NCBI GenBank assembly: GCA_006503475.1
Contig: RSEH01000151.1
Coordinates: 1-64,000 of the forward strand
Origin: Stentor roeselii
Lineage: Eukaryota; Ciliophora; Heterotrichea; Heterotrichida; Stentoridae
Length of the DNA: 64,000 bases
Reading direction: 5' to 3'
The position numbers were made by a program, and so were the translations under genes. The notes below the pieces were generated by a model that was given only the letters and a program-made list of their open reading frames with translations, made no database searches and had not been told where the DNA came from. This document shows, one piece after another, positions 20,936 through 30,443 of the stretch. Within the stretch, counting starts at the first letter, position 1. Each line of letters starts with the position of its first letter.

Positions 20936-22150
20936 ATGTCTCAAAGAAGATCCTTCTCCCTATTCCGCAGAAAAAAAGAAGACCCTCCTCCAAAGCCTCC
21001 AAGTATCTCATCAGACCTGGCAATGAGAATCATTGAAAAAGAGTTAGACCTAGAAAGATCCTGGGACATCAAAGTGATCCACGAGCTAATGAGTCTTTAT
21101 TCTAAGATGATTGAGTACTACGAGCAGAACAACAACCCGAAGTACTACGATTTCCAAGACAGGATGCATAAAATGCTCATCAAGCCTCAAGTCATCGCTG
21201 CCCTACAGAAAGTCAATTGTCCTTCTCCTGAAAAGACTCGTTCACCCAAACAAGATGAGGTCAAGATTCAGCTTCATCAACATCTTCGAGAAGATGAATC
21301 TGCTAAAGAAGAAAAAATCATTATTACTCGTGAAAGGTCTCAAACTACTGAAACTTATTTGAACTCAGGACTTGAAAGTGTTGAAAAAACAGAATCACCA
21401 GAAAAAATTGAAAAAATTGAAAAAATCGAAAAAAAAGGAACACTTGATATTCCTCAAGTATTTGAAAAATTCGAGAATATCGAAAAAGTCAATGAAAAAG
21501 AAAACAGCCAGAAAAATAAACTGAATAAAAGCTGCCACTTGTCAGTCAGAAAAGAACAAGCAGAACTCACACGAAAAATTCTATCAAAAGAACTAACTAG
21601 AACCTTAAAACGTTCAAAAACAAATAGAAATGCAGGAATTATTATAGAAAGGCAAAGTTCTATATCAAAAGAAACCGCTCAAAAGGCTACAGCTGATTTC
21701 AAATCACAAGAAACGGCTTTAGAAAGACGACTAGCTTCTAGAAAAATGGCTCAGTTGACGAAGAGCATGACTTTTAGTTCTTATAATTCTTCGGATATTA
21801 GTCGAGTCTTTGCTTGTGACTTGAGCGACTTGGACGAAGGGAATGATACGAGTACAAAATCGTCGTTTTTCACCATGGACGCTCAGAATAGTGAAAATTT
21901 TGAAACGTTTGAGAAAAGACTTGAAGAAATCATGGAAAAAAATTTTAGTGATCGAGCGATGAAGATAGCGGAGATAAAATATAAGTATGAGAGTCAGATG
22001 AATGATATTAGTGGAATGGGAGACTTGCAGGATATGCTTGTTCTTCAGATGAAGAAAAATATGCAGGAAGAGATTCAGTCGATAGTGCAGGAGTTTGATA
22101 TTAAGAGGAAGGAAGAGGTTCAAAGACTGAAGGAAGAATTGACTAGTTAG
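20936..22150 (+). CDS. Coiled-coil protein with EKI repeat
   Basis: In this 404-residue protein the N-terminus (FRRKKEDPPPKPPS) precedes a helical segment that contains HELMSLYSKMIEYYEQ. A tetrad of KIE triplets follows (residues ~155-165), encoded by a short repeat of GAAAAAATT. The C-terminus is a coiled coil ending QEFDIKRKEEVQRLKEELTS. Ser/Arg phosphorylation-like sites are common (RERSQTTE, KRSKTNR). Family not recognised. It lies upstream of VPS29 on the same strand, 40 bp apart. Confidence 0.6.
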   Translation: MSQRRSFSLFRRKKEDPPPKPPSISSDLAMRIIEKELDLERSWDIKVIHELMSLYSKMIEYYEQNNNPKYYDFQDRMHKMLIKPQVIAALQKVNCPSPEKTRSPKQDEVKIQLHQHLREDESAKEEKIIITRERSQTTETYLNSGLESVEKTESPEKIEKIEKIEKKGTLDIPQVFEKFENIEKVNEKENSQKNKLNKSCHLSVRKEQAELTRKILSKELTRTLKRSKTNRNAGIIIERQSSISKETAQKATADFKSQETALERRLASRKMAQLTKSMTFSSYNSSDISRVFACDLSDLDEGNDTSTKSSFFTMDAQNSENFETFEKRLEEIMEKNFSDRAMKIAEIKYKYESQMNDISGMGDLQDMLVLQMKKNMQEEIQSIVQEFDIKRKEEVQRLKEELTS

Positions 22151-22190
22151 AAGTAATATGTTATATGATTTCAACAATTAAATAAATAAT

Positions 22191-22742
22191 ATGAGCGGAG
22201 AACTCATCATCATTCTTGGAGACCTGCACATTCCACAGCGATGCATCGACATCCCAGTAAAATTCAAAGAACTTCTCCTTCCAGGTAAGGCTCAGCAAGT
22301 AGTATGCACAGGTAATCTCGGAGACCGAGCAGATTGGCTTAAAAGTCTCGGAGGTACTCTCCACATAACACGAGGCGATTTCGACGAGGGTAACCATCCA
22401 GAGACTAAAGTTTTCTCATCATCAGGATGGAAAATCGGATTAATTCACGGTCACCAAGTCCTTCCTTGGGGCGACAAAGAGTCCTTAAACGCGACTCAGC
22501 GTTTATTAGACTGCGACATTTTAATCTACGGCCACAGCCATAACTTAACAATCGAAAGTCAAGAAGGAAAATATTTTTTAAACCCAGGATCATTAACAGG
22601 TGCATATTCCAGCATAACTTCAGAGATAAATCCCAGTTTCTTAGCTCTAGTCACCCAAAATCGCGAAGCCTCAGTTTATTCATATGAACTAATCGACGAG
22701 AACCTGGTGATTAAAAAAACTGACCTAGTTAAAATTAGCTAA
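22191..22742 (+). CDS. VPS29: Retromer subunit VPS29
   Basis: This 183-residue protein has the length and motifs of VPS29: ILGDLHIPQRC near the N-terminus, VCTGNLGD, then GLIHGHQVLPWGD, DILIYGHSHNL and FLNPGSLTGAYS. It has a metallophosphoesterase fold and serves as a scaffold in the retromer, binding VPS35 for endosome-to-Golgi and endosome-to-surface recycling. Its stop codon TAA is directly adjacent to the stop of the convergent BEACH gene, so the two 3' untranslated regions must overlap on opposite strands. Confidence 0.96.
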   Translation: MSGELIIILGDLHIPQRCIDIPVKFKELLLPGKAQQVVCTGNLGDRADWLKSLGGTLHITRGDFDEGNHPETKVFSSSGWKIGLIHGHQVLPWGDKESLNATQRLLDCDILIYGHSHNLTIESQEGKYFLNPGSLTGAYSSITSEINPSFLALVTQNREASVYSYELIDENLVIKKTDLVKIS

Positions 22743-25700
22743 TTATGTTATGTTATTCATGAAATGCTTACGAAATGACTTCGCATCTACTTTTCCTGTA
22801 CAAAAAGCACTTTCAGATTTTTCGAAGTTCTTCCAAATCGCAAGGGTCTTGTTCACTGGATGAGGCTTTGCATAGAAAACTTTTGAAATTTTCCAGGTTT
22901 TTTGAAGTCTCATGTCTGTTGGGTCCTTTACTATTATCTGATCAGCGATGAATAATAGGCAATAGTCCCCGGTTAAGCTAAACTCGAGTCCTAAGGGTGT
23001 TAAATGAAGGTCTTCTTGATAGATTTGATATCCTGTTATATGGAAAAAAGTTAAAAGTGTTGAATGGCAAATTGCTATGAATCCTAAATCAGAAACTTTA
23101 AAAAAATCGCATTTTGAGTCGATTTTTACAAGACATTCAGAATTTCTTATATCGTGAATCAGGATCAATCCTGATAATGAACTGGAAATAAGGACTGAGT
23201 AGGAATCTAGTACCTCGATTTGAGAAATGCCTTCGGAATGACCGAAAAAACTTGATGTGTAATGAAAAGATTCACCTTTTAGTGACCAGCTTACTAGAGA
23301 ACTGTCTAGACTTCCGGAGAATATTTGGGATTCGCTGGAATTCACGCATGAAACGACTTCTGAATGGAAAAATAATGTTTGGACTAAGTCGCCTTTTAAA
23401 TTGTGGACTAGAATTGAACAGGACTTGTGGAGAGCTGACAGCAGTAGTTTTTCTTTGAACACTGCGAAGGTCTTGCAAGAATAGCGCAAAAACTTATGTT
23501 GTGGTAAGCTTTTGAACTTGGAGAAGGTAAAATGTTTCAAATGATACTCGACTATGGCCAGATTCGCATTGTCTTCTAGTGATTTCAACTGAAATTTTGA
23601 AATATAAAATGCTTTATCGATCAAACGCACACTTATCACCAGAGTTTTCAATACAAAACCAGCAACAAACACTCCTTTTTTTCTTTCTTCTTTTTCGAAA
23701 ACTCCGTAATCGATTTCGGAAAAAACTCCTTTGCCGAAAATATTCTCGCAATTAGAGAGGTCTTCTTTTTTGCCGTGAGGCTTGGTTTTGAAAATCTGAC
23801 TCGGGGTTTGACCGAAGTGGTAAATTTTTTCAATATATGACTGAAGATCGGTATTGGAAATCTTGTTTTTCTGTGAAAGAAAAAAGTCATCATAAGTATC
23901 AGGACTAAAAACATTACAAGCCTGCAGTGCTTTTTCTCCTTTTTGCTTGAATCCAAATATCAAGTCAATCCATGAAGGAAGACCCTGACTAACAACAGCA
24001 GATTCCAGCAGAAGTCGATGTTTTTTTATGAAGTCCCAATTAGATACAGCCCAGAGTGGAACTTGCAAATGAATAATTTCTTGTCCTTGATACGTGCAGC
24101 CAAAGACCTGCTCTGAGCAGCTATTAAGAGCCCAAGGCTGGTAAAATAATTCAGGAATCAGTTCTTTGCAATCACCTCCTCCACATTGAGTACTCGACCA
24201 TGCTTTATCCAACGAAAAAAACAACCGATCCCCAACATCAAAAGCTCCATCCTGTAGCGCCTTAGCCTGAGTAGTATAAGGTTCAAGTCTCAACAAATAA
24301 TGTAAAACAATTCCTGAATTCGAGTAATGACTTCCAAAAATAAAAGGCGAAACACAATCATCCTGACAACTAAGATACTTAGAAATTCCATCTTCTCTAG
24401 CTTTTTCAGTCTGTGCAGAAACAGGAAAAGCAAGATTTCTAAAAACCATTTCCTCTCCACTTTCAACTTCCTGACTAAAACAAGTGACAACCCACGGAAA
24501 CACCGGATACTGAAAAAGATCATTAAACGACCTTCCAGCGATTCTATTTAAATTCACCAGATACTCAAAATTCGAAACCTTTCCTTTTTTCCAGTCCTCC
24601 GTGAAGACCTTAGCTTCAGTCTGAAGAGCTTTTCCCAAAAAAGCAACATTTTTATGAACTTGTATCAAATTCACTATTTCTCTTCTAATCTCTTCTTGAA
24701 ACACATTAAACAAAAAAGACCGACCCGAAGAAAGAACAAGTTCAAAAGAACTATGTTGATGAATAAACTTTCTTAAAACGACTTCGCTGATTTCACTGAA
24801 AGTCCAAATATGTCTTACTTTCTTCAAGACCATGGAGCATTCAAGGCTGCTGAAGCTGTAGACCCCTGAAATTGGTTTACAGTCATTTGAACTCACGAAC
24901 TCGAAGAACTTTTTACTTATCGAAATCCTTCCGAAACATGTTCCTTGCACTTTGACGTAGTCCGCCGGGCAGGTGAAAAGCGCGAACGGGTCTAATTGAA
25001 GACTCTCGATCATTGAGTATCTTGGAACTGGTGAAAAATGATTTGGACTTGATGGAGATTCTGTTTGGGCTTTTTTCATTTCAGGAAGAGGTGGAAGTGA
25101 TTCGAGAGGAATTTTTTGCTTTTTTGGCTTTAAGAACACCCAACGGTAGAACTTGTCGTATCGTTGTCTTAAGGTTAAATCGATGTAGTTCTTTCTTTGG
25201 AAAAGGTCTGAGGACTTTGAAGTGCTTTTTACGTAGTTTCTTAACTCGTACTCGACTTTAAACCTTTCTTTCTCGGTTTCTTCGGAAAAAATTGAAAACC
25301 ATGGGTCTTCTTGGATTTCTTTTAAGGTTCGGTATATGTTTCCGGAATCGAACGGCTCGTATGCCTCGCCGTATGATGAGAAAATGTTGGTTCGCCAACG
25401 AATATCGAGTTTTAAGTAGTTTTTTGTTGCGATTGCTAGACTGTTAAAGAGGACTTTCCAGGTTGGGTTGGTTTTTTCTATTATGTTAAATATTGGGGTC
25501 TGGTTCTGTTCATAAAGAATTTCACATATTTTCGAATTTTCCTTCAAAGCATCATAATCAAATCCAAAGCAATAATCATCCATCTCATTAATCGATGAAT
25601 TTTCTAAAGAGCTCATAGACAAAGCACCTGATGGTATAATCGCAGTGCTTTTTGAAATAGAAATTCTATAAAAAAGCGACTTCGACAAGTTTTCATTCAT

Positions 25701-28700
25701 AATTCCAGCGATTTTCTTTAAAATATGTGACTTTTTAATGAAACTTTGAATAAAATCAGCCCAAACTGCAGAATTTTTGTAATAATTTTTCAAAACAGAG
25801 TAAAAAAGAAAGATTGAAAGATAAGACTCGCATGATTCTTTTGACTTGAATTCATTCCTAGAAGTCTGAAAATATCTTGAAAAGAACTGCACTGAAGGTT
25901 TATCCAGAAAATAATAAAGATTCTGAATAATCAAAACTAATTCCTTACTCTTCTTATGATTCTTTATCAAATGCAAGTAAAACTTTACAATTTCTCCAGC
26001 AATCAAACACGATTCACAATCTTCAGAGTCAATAAGTTTATTCGAAACATATTTAATTTCAATAGACTTTCCAACAGACGCCATAAAATCATCATTTTCT
26101 TGAAGAAACTTTAAAATAACCAAGATTTTTTCAATGTCTTTTGAAATGACTTCTGCAGGAAAAGCCCATAATATGCAGAAAATTTGGAAGTGCTTTTCAA
26201 CTGAAAAGTCTTTTAAAGAGGTGAATAAATGAATGAAAAGTTCTGAATTTGGCACTTCTGAGAAAATGTCTTGAAGCTTCCCAAGGTCCTGGCCGTTTTT
26301 ATTGATAACTGCTGATAAAATCGTTTTGTTCAAGTCAAGAAGCTCCTTTGTGTACCCTGAACTCTTCACAGCGAACACAAGCCAAGAAGGAAAAAAATCA
26401 GTTAAATAAACAAATTCGACGATTTTTTCAGAATTTTCCATTAAAATCTGGTTTAAATATGCAAGTTGACTTGAATCTTTTATAACTTTCACGTGACAAA
26501 GAGCGATATTTACCATAGCAATTCTAATTTTTCCTTTAAATCTGGAAGACTGCAGGCCTTCCACGAGTAAAAACTCAAAAAGTTCCTTGGAAATCGCATC
26601 AGGTAAAATCTGCGAGACCCAATTCGTGATTTTTTCAGGAGTATCTTCATCTTTATCATAAGAAATCTTCGAAAAAAGAGTTTTTACAAGACAAACCTGA
26701 AGTTCAGTATCATGTTTCTCTTCTATTATATGAAGCAGCACTACAAAAAGCTTCGAATCAAGAGTCAATTGAATTGAATCCTGAAGAAAAACCTCTAAAA
26801 AACAGCGAATCATGAAAATATTGTTAATATTCACCAAATGTATCAAAACTGAAACAACTTCTTCTACATTTTTTTCAATGTTGTTTAAAAGATACCCTTT
26901 CAAATAAGCGACGCAAGGTTCAAAAGGAAGACCATTGACAAGTCTACAAAATTTCATAAGGTTGACTTTACTAAAAGGCTTTAATTTGATGAACTTTTGA
27001 ATCACTTCTTCCATCCTCTTCTTTGACTGCTGCAGTAAAAACATTGACTTGGTGTTATGTAAATAACTATCAAAAAGCACCTTATTATGCCTATCCGGTG
27101 CTGATTTAATAATATCAAGAAAAACCTCATTGATCCTCACATCGACCAACTTCTGGTTAAAGTAAAATCCTAAAAAGTGAATGAAAAAATCATCAAAAAT
27201 CATAAAATAGTTACTGAAACAAATGATCCTTTCACAGATATTAAAAATCTCAAAAAGCTCCTTTAAGTCCTCAGTCTTATGACAAAGTTCATACAACAAC
27301 CGAGTCGGAGAATAAACCCGAACCACATCAAAAATCTGAGAATTTTCAAAAATCGGTGATTTTTTCGCGTATTTCGCAGAAACTTCTTCCCAAGTCACAA
27401 TTACAGAGTCTTGAATTTCATTCACAGTTTTTAAGTCGATATCTTCATGAAAAGGGAATCCCATTAACGAATACCTCCAACTAATCTTACTGATTTCAAG
27501 GACTTCTTTAAACCCTAACACTTTTCCTAAAACGTTCAAGTTTTTGACACGGTTAAGAGTTTTTTTTTCTTCTGGTTTTAAAGAAGAGCTGAAAATTATC
27601 TTTTGAAGTTCGTTTGGACTGGAAGTTCTGACTGAGAACTCTTTACGGTAGACTTGTTCTGAAGTTGTTGCAATGAAAACTGAGTATTTTCTGTCGTTTT
27701 TTATTGAGATTGAAGAAATTACGACGAGGTACCAGTTGTCTTGGGGAAGAAAATCTGTTTCTACGTGGATCACGTTGTTTATTTTTAATTGGAGTTGGAA
27801 AGAGTGAATTGTTATTGATATTGTTTCTTGGGGAAGGAAAAGGTCGAGGATGTTACTGTCTTCTGAAAAAAACACCCAGAAGTAGATGGAAAAGGACTTT
27901 GATTGAGGAATTGATGACTTTTTTTTGGATTTCCATTCAATTGAGTGCTTTGAGGGAAGGATTAATGACTTGGAGTAACTGAAAAGTTTGTTTTTCATTG
28001 ATAAGGCGTTTCTGAGGGTTTTTAAAAGGAAGTAACGACGGTTTGAACCGGGGGATAATATCAGATTGATGAAGTTTGAGAAGTCTTTTAAATTCAGCAT
28101 GATCTTCATTGATTCAACTAATTGGGTTGATAGTTTGTCTATTGTTGGATTTTTTGGAAAGGCTTTTATGTGATGAAGCATTGTTGAGAGAAAATGGTTT
28201 TCGGAAAAAATGAATAATTCTTTTGTGGAGAGGAGAATTTTAAGTAATTTTTCGTATTTCTCGTTGGAAATTTCGCAGGATAATAGAAATTCTACTAGAA
28301 TAATGCAGCCTGGAGGGTAAATTACTGAACCGTCTTTACCAATCACAATCTCAACCAAATTATCAGCCGTTTGTTCAATAATAACTTGTTTCAAATCCTC
28401 ATCGAACCCACGAAAGATCTTCACCACTAAATCCACCCTAAACTCAAAAATAACAATTTTCCTCTGAACCCGAATAATTTTCAAAATTTCAAAAGTACTC
28501 GTCCAGTTCTCAACAACAATCTGTTGACCTCCATTATTTTCCAATCTTTTAACACAAATCTTTAAAAACCCAGCCTCAACAAGTTTCTTTAAAACTTCGT
28601 CGATATCATCAGAGCCAAAAATGAGTTTCGTGACAGCCAAAACAAGCAACTCAGTAAATTTCTGGTCTTTTGACTGTTGAACAATAGTTAAAACATACTC

Positions 28701-30176
28701 AACAGTCTCAGTTTCAGCTGTTTTTAAGATGTTACTCAAGATTCCTGGAAAAAAGAAGGAATTTTCAGGGTCTTTTACAAGAATGTCCATGAAAAATAAG
28801 TTTAAAACGGAAATTTGATGTTTTTGGGAAAGAATCGCGAATTGGAAGATGAAAGTTAAAAGTTGGAAAAGCATTTCTTTTATTGATTGATTCGTTGAGG
28901 TCTTGATGGCTTCGATTATTTCACAGATTATTTGGTTGAAGGTGCATTCCTCGATTGGCTTTTTTGTTGTTGAAAGAACTGAGTTCATTAACTGGTTTAA
29001 ACCTGAGAGGTAGGAAAAGTTTTCGATGTTTTGAGGGATTTTACTTGATATTGACTTTATTAAAGGGTCGATTGATGGAAGATTTTCTATTGTCATTGAT
29101 AGGATTTGGTCCCAGAGGTCTTGTTGGTCTTTTGAATTTTCTTCGAATAGAAAGTTTGAAAGTAGCAGGTCTTCGATGCCGATTTGTATAGACTCTTGAA
29201 ATTTCTTGAATTTCTCCGAATAAAATTCTAAAATTTCCTGCATAATCAAACTTTTCAAAGTTTGAAACAGCAAAAGTGATTTATACTCTGGAAACTCAGC
29301 CAACAAAAGATGAGTGATAATAACAGGAACATCATAAAACTGCTGATAATATGCATAATTCGATGTAAACTTAACAAGAAACCTAGTCATAGCTCCAAAC
29401 ATTTTTTTAAGTAATTCTTCCGATTCAACTCCCCAAATTCTAATTCCCATCGAATGATTCAAAACAATTTTACAAGCCAACAAAAAGTTTTCCTTCAAAG
29501 TTTCCCTTTTTTCCAGAACCGCATTAGAAGCAAGTGAATTTTCCTGCAATTCTTCCAGCAACTCTAAAATCTTCACAAATTTTTCACAACAAACAACTGA
29601 CCCTTGAGTTAAAATCGATGCACGAAATTCGAAATTTTCATTAATTTTGACTAAAAAGTAAAAATAAAAGTTTTCAAAGTCTTTATCTTCAAGATGAGAA
29701 ACTCTTCCAATGTTGACTAAAGTTTTCAGTATAAAAAGTGACCCGTCGATGGGAGTTGGAGAAATTTTATGAAAAAAGACTTCTGTGAAACAAGGCGAAT
29801 TGTCCTTTGACAACAGCTGCGCTGAGACTTTAGAAAAAATCGAAAAAATCCTTTTGCGGAATTTTTTGTTGTGCGAGTCTGGAGAGGAAAAGATTTTTGA
29901 ATAAACTTCTAAAGTTTTTAGCAAGAAAAGGCAAAAAAGTGAGAAATTCTTCTCGGATTTCAAGTTTGAAGAGAAATAAGACTCGATACATCCACCGATG
30001 AGGTTTAGTAAAGAAAGGGATTTTGAGTAGTCAATTTGTTTTAGGTTTTCATGCAGATCTTTGAATTGAAGGCTTAGTTTTTCAAGTTCTTCAGATGGGA
30101 TCATCAGAGGCTTTTTTATGAAGGACTTAAGGACAGTTTCTAGTCGGTCGATTGATCTTGAAACATTTAATATCAT
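22743..30176 (-). CDS. BEACH-WD40 protein (LvsA/WDFY3/neurobeachin class)
   Basis: This 2477-residue intronless protein begins with helical ARM-like repeats over about 1-720. A concanavalin-like lectin domain follows at about 750-910, then more helices. A PH-BEACH domain lies at about 1740-1840 (YVKVQGTCFGRISI). The BEACH domain is at about 1850-2130, with SFNDLFQYPVFPWVV, NLAFPVSAQTEKA, LLRLEPYTTQAKALQ, LIPELFYQPWAL and VPLWAVSNWDFIKKHR. WD40-like repeats finish the protein (about 2210-2440). Relatives control lysosome size, autophagy, vacuole discharge and membrane traffic. A C-terminal FYVE domain as in WDFY3 is not seen. Closest subgroup uncertain; LvsA-like is plausible because of the N-terminal ARM-lectin order. 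Confidence 0.9.
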   Translation of the reverse strand: MILNVSRSIDRLETVLKSFIKKPLMIPSEELEKLSLQFKDLHENLKQIDYSKSLSLLNLIGGCIESYFSSNLKSEKNFSLFCLFLLKTLEVYSKIFSSPDSHNKKFRKRIFSIFSKVSAQLLSKDNSPCFTEVFFHKISPTPIDGSLFILKTLVNIGRVSHLEDKDFENFYFYFLVKINENFEFRASILTQGSVVCCEKFVKILELLEELQENSLASNAVLEKRETLKENFLLACKIVLNHSMGIRIWGVESEELLKKMFGAMTRFLVKFTSNYAYYQQFYDVPVIITHLLLAEFPEYKSLLLFQTLKSLIMQEILEFYSEKFKKFQESIQIGIEDLLLSNFLFEENSKDQQDLWDQILSMTIENLPSIDPLIKSISSKIPQNIENFSYLSGLNQLMNSVLSTTKKPIEECTFNQIICEIIEAIKTSTNQSIKEMLFQLLTFIFQFAILSQKHQISVLNLFFMDILVKDPENSFFFPGILSNILKTAETETVEYVLTIVQQSKDQKFTELLVLAVTKLIFGSDDIDEVLKKLVEAGFLKICVKRLENNGGQQIVVENWTSTFEILKIIRVQRKIVIFEFRVDLVVKIFRGFDEDLKQVIIEQTADNLVEIVIGKDGSVIYPPGCIILVEFLLSCEISNEKYEKLLKILLSTKELFIFSENHFLSTMLHHIKAFPKNPTIDKLSTQLVESMKIMLNLKDFSNFINLILSPGSNRRYFLLKTLRNALSMKNKLFSYSKSLILPSKHSIEWKSKKKSSIPQSKSFSIYFWVFFSEDSNILDLFLPQETISITIHSFQLQLKINNVIHVETDFLPQDNWYLVVISSISIKNDRKYSVFIATTSEQVYRKEFSVRTSSPNELQKIIFSSSLKPEEKKTLNRVKNLNVLGKVLGFKEVLEISKISWRYSLMGFPFHEDIDLKTVNEIQDSVIVTWEEVSAKYAKKSPIFENSQIFDVVRVYSPTRLLYELCHKTEDLKELFEIFNICERIICFSNYFMIFDDFFIHFLGFYFNQKLVDVRINEVFLDIIKSAPDRHNKVLFDSYLHNTKSMFLLQQSKKRMEEVIQKFIKLKPFSKVNLMKFCRLVNGLPFEPCVAYLKGYLLNNIEKNVEEVVSVLIHLVNINNIFMIRCFLEVFLQDSIQLTLDSKLFVVLLHIIEEKHDTELQVCLVKTLFSKISYDKDEDTPEKITNWVSQILPDAISKELFEFLLVEGLQSSRFKGKIRIAMVNIALCHVKVIKDSSQLAYLNQILMENSEKIVEFVYLTDFFPSWLVFAVKSSGYTKELLDLNKTILSAVINKNGQDLGKLQDIFSEVPNSELFIHLFTSLKDFSVEKHFQIFCILWAFPAEVISKDIEKILVILKFLQENDDFMASVGKSIEIKYVSNKLIDSEDCESCLIAGEIVKFYLHLIKNHKKSKELVLIIQNLYYFLDKPSVQFFSRYFQTSRNEFKSKESCESYLSIFLFYSVLKNYYKNSAVWADFIQSFIKKSHILKKIAGIMNENLSKSLFYRISISKSTAIIPSGALSMSSLENSSINEMDDYCFGFDYDALKENSKICEILYEQNQTPIFNIIEKTNPTWKVLFNSLAIATKNYLKLDIRWRTNIFSSYGEAYEPFDSGNIYRTLKEIQEDPWFSIFSEETEKERFKVEYELRNYVKSTSKSSDLFQRKNYIDLTLRQRYDKFYRWVFLKPKKQKIPLESLPPLPEMKKAQTESPSSPNHFSPVPRYSMIESLQLDPFALFTCPADYVKVQGTCFGRISISKKFFEFVSSNDCKPISGVYSFSSLECSMVLKKVRHIWTFSEISEVVLRKFIHQHSSFELVLSSGRSFLFNVFQEEIRREIVNLIQVHKNVAFLGKALQTEAKVFTEDWKKGKVSNFEYLVNLNRIAGRSFNDLFQYPVFPWVVTCFSQEVESGEEMVFRNLAFPVSAQTEKAREDGISKYLSCQDDCVSPFIFGSHYSNSGIVLHYLLRLEPYTTQAKALQDGAFDVGDRLFFSLDKAWSSTQCGGGDCKELIPELFYQPWALNSCSEQVFGCTYQGQEIIHLQVPLWAVSNWDFIKKHRLLLESAVVSQGLPSWIDLIFGFKQKGEKALQACNVFSPDTYDDFFLSQKNKISNTDLQSYIEKIYHFGQTPSQIFKTKPHGKKEDLSNCENIFGKGVFSEIDYGVFEKEERKKGVFVAGFVLKTLVISVRLIDKAFYISKFQLKSLEDNANLAIVEYHLKHFTFSKFKSLPQHKFLRYSCKTFAVFKEKLLLSALHKSCSILVHNLKGDLVQTLFFHSEVVSCVNSSESQIFSGSLDSSLVSWSLKGESFHYTSSFFGHSEGISQIEVLDSYSVLISSSLSGLILIHDIRNSECLVKIDSKCDFFKVSDLGFIAICHSTLLTFFHITGYQIYQEDLHLTPLGLEFSLTGDYCLLFIADQIIVKDPTDMRLQKTWKISKVFYAKPHPVNKTLAIWKNFEKSESAFCTGKVDAKSFRKHFMNNIT

Positions 30177-30198
30177 GTGTTTATTTTTTATTTGAATT

Positions 30199-30369
30199 TT
30201 AGTTTAGACGAATGGAAAACTTTAAAGATTTTTTAGGATGAAGATAGTTGTTGAAGAACTTTTCAATTTTTTCAAGAAATTCTTGTTTTCGAGATTCTTG
30301 AAGAGAACTTTTTATGAAAAATTCAAGAAATTTAAGTTCTTTATAAAGGATAGTAATAATATAATTCAT
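30199..30369 (-). CDS. Small hypothetical protein (56 residues)
   Basis: An intact frame starting MNYIITILYKELKFL and ending KFSIRLN lies between two minus-strand genes. Its composition (alternating charged and aromatic residues, EFLEKIEKFFNNYL) looks like a helical protein rather than spacer. The LYKEL near the N-terminus is faintly reminiscent of LYR mitochondrial proteins, but this is not enough to name it. It could also be a leader or chance frame. Confidence 0.4.
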   Translation of the reverse strand: MNYIITILYKELKFLEFFIKSSLQESRKQEFLEKIEKFFNNYLHPKKSLKFSIRLN

Positions 30370-30443
30370 TAATAATTAAGTAATTTTTACCTTATTAACT
30401 TTACCCAACTTCATTCGAGTCAAGAATTAAAATTATTCTTAAA

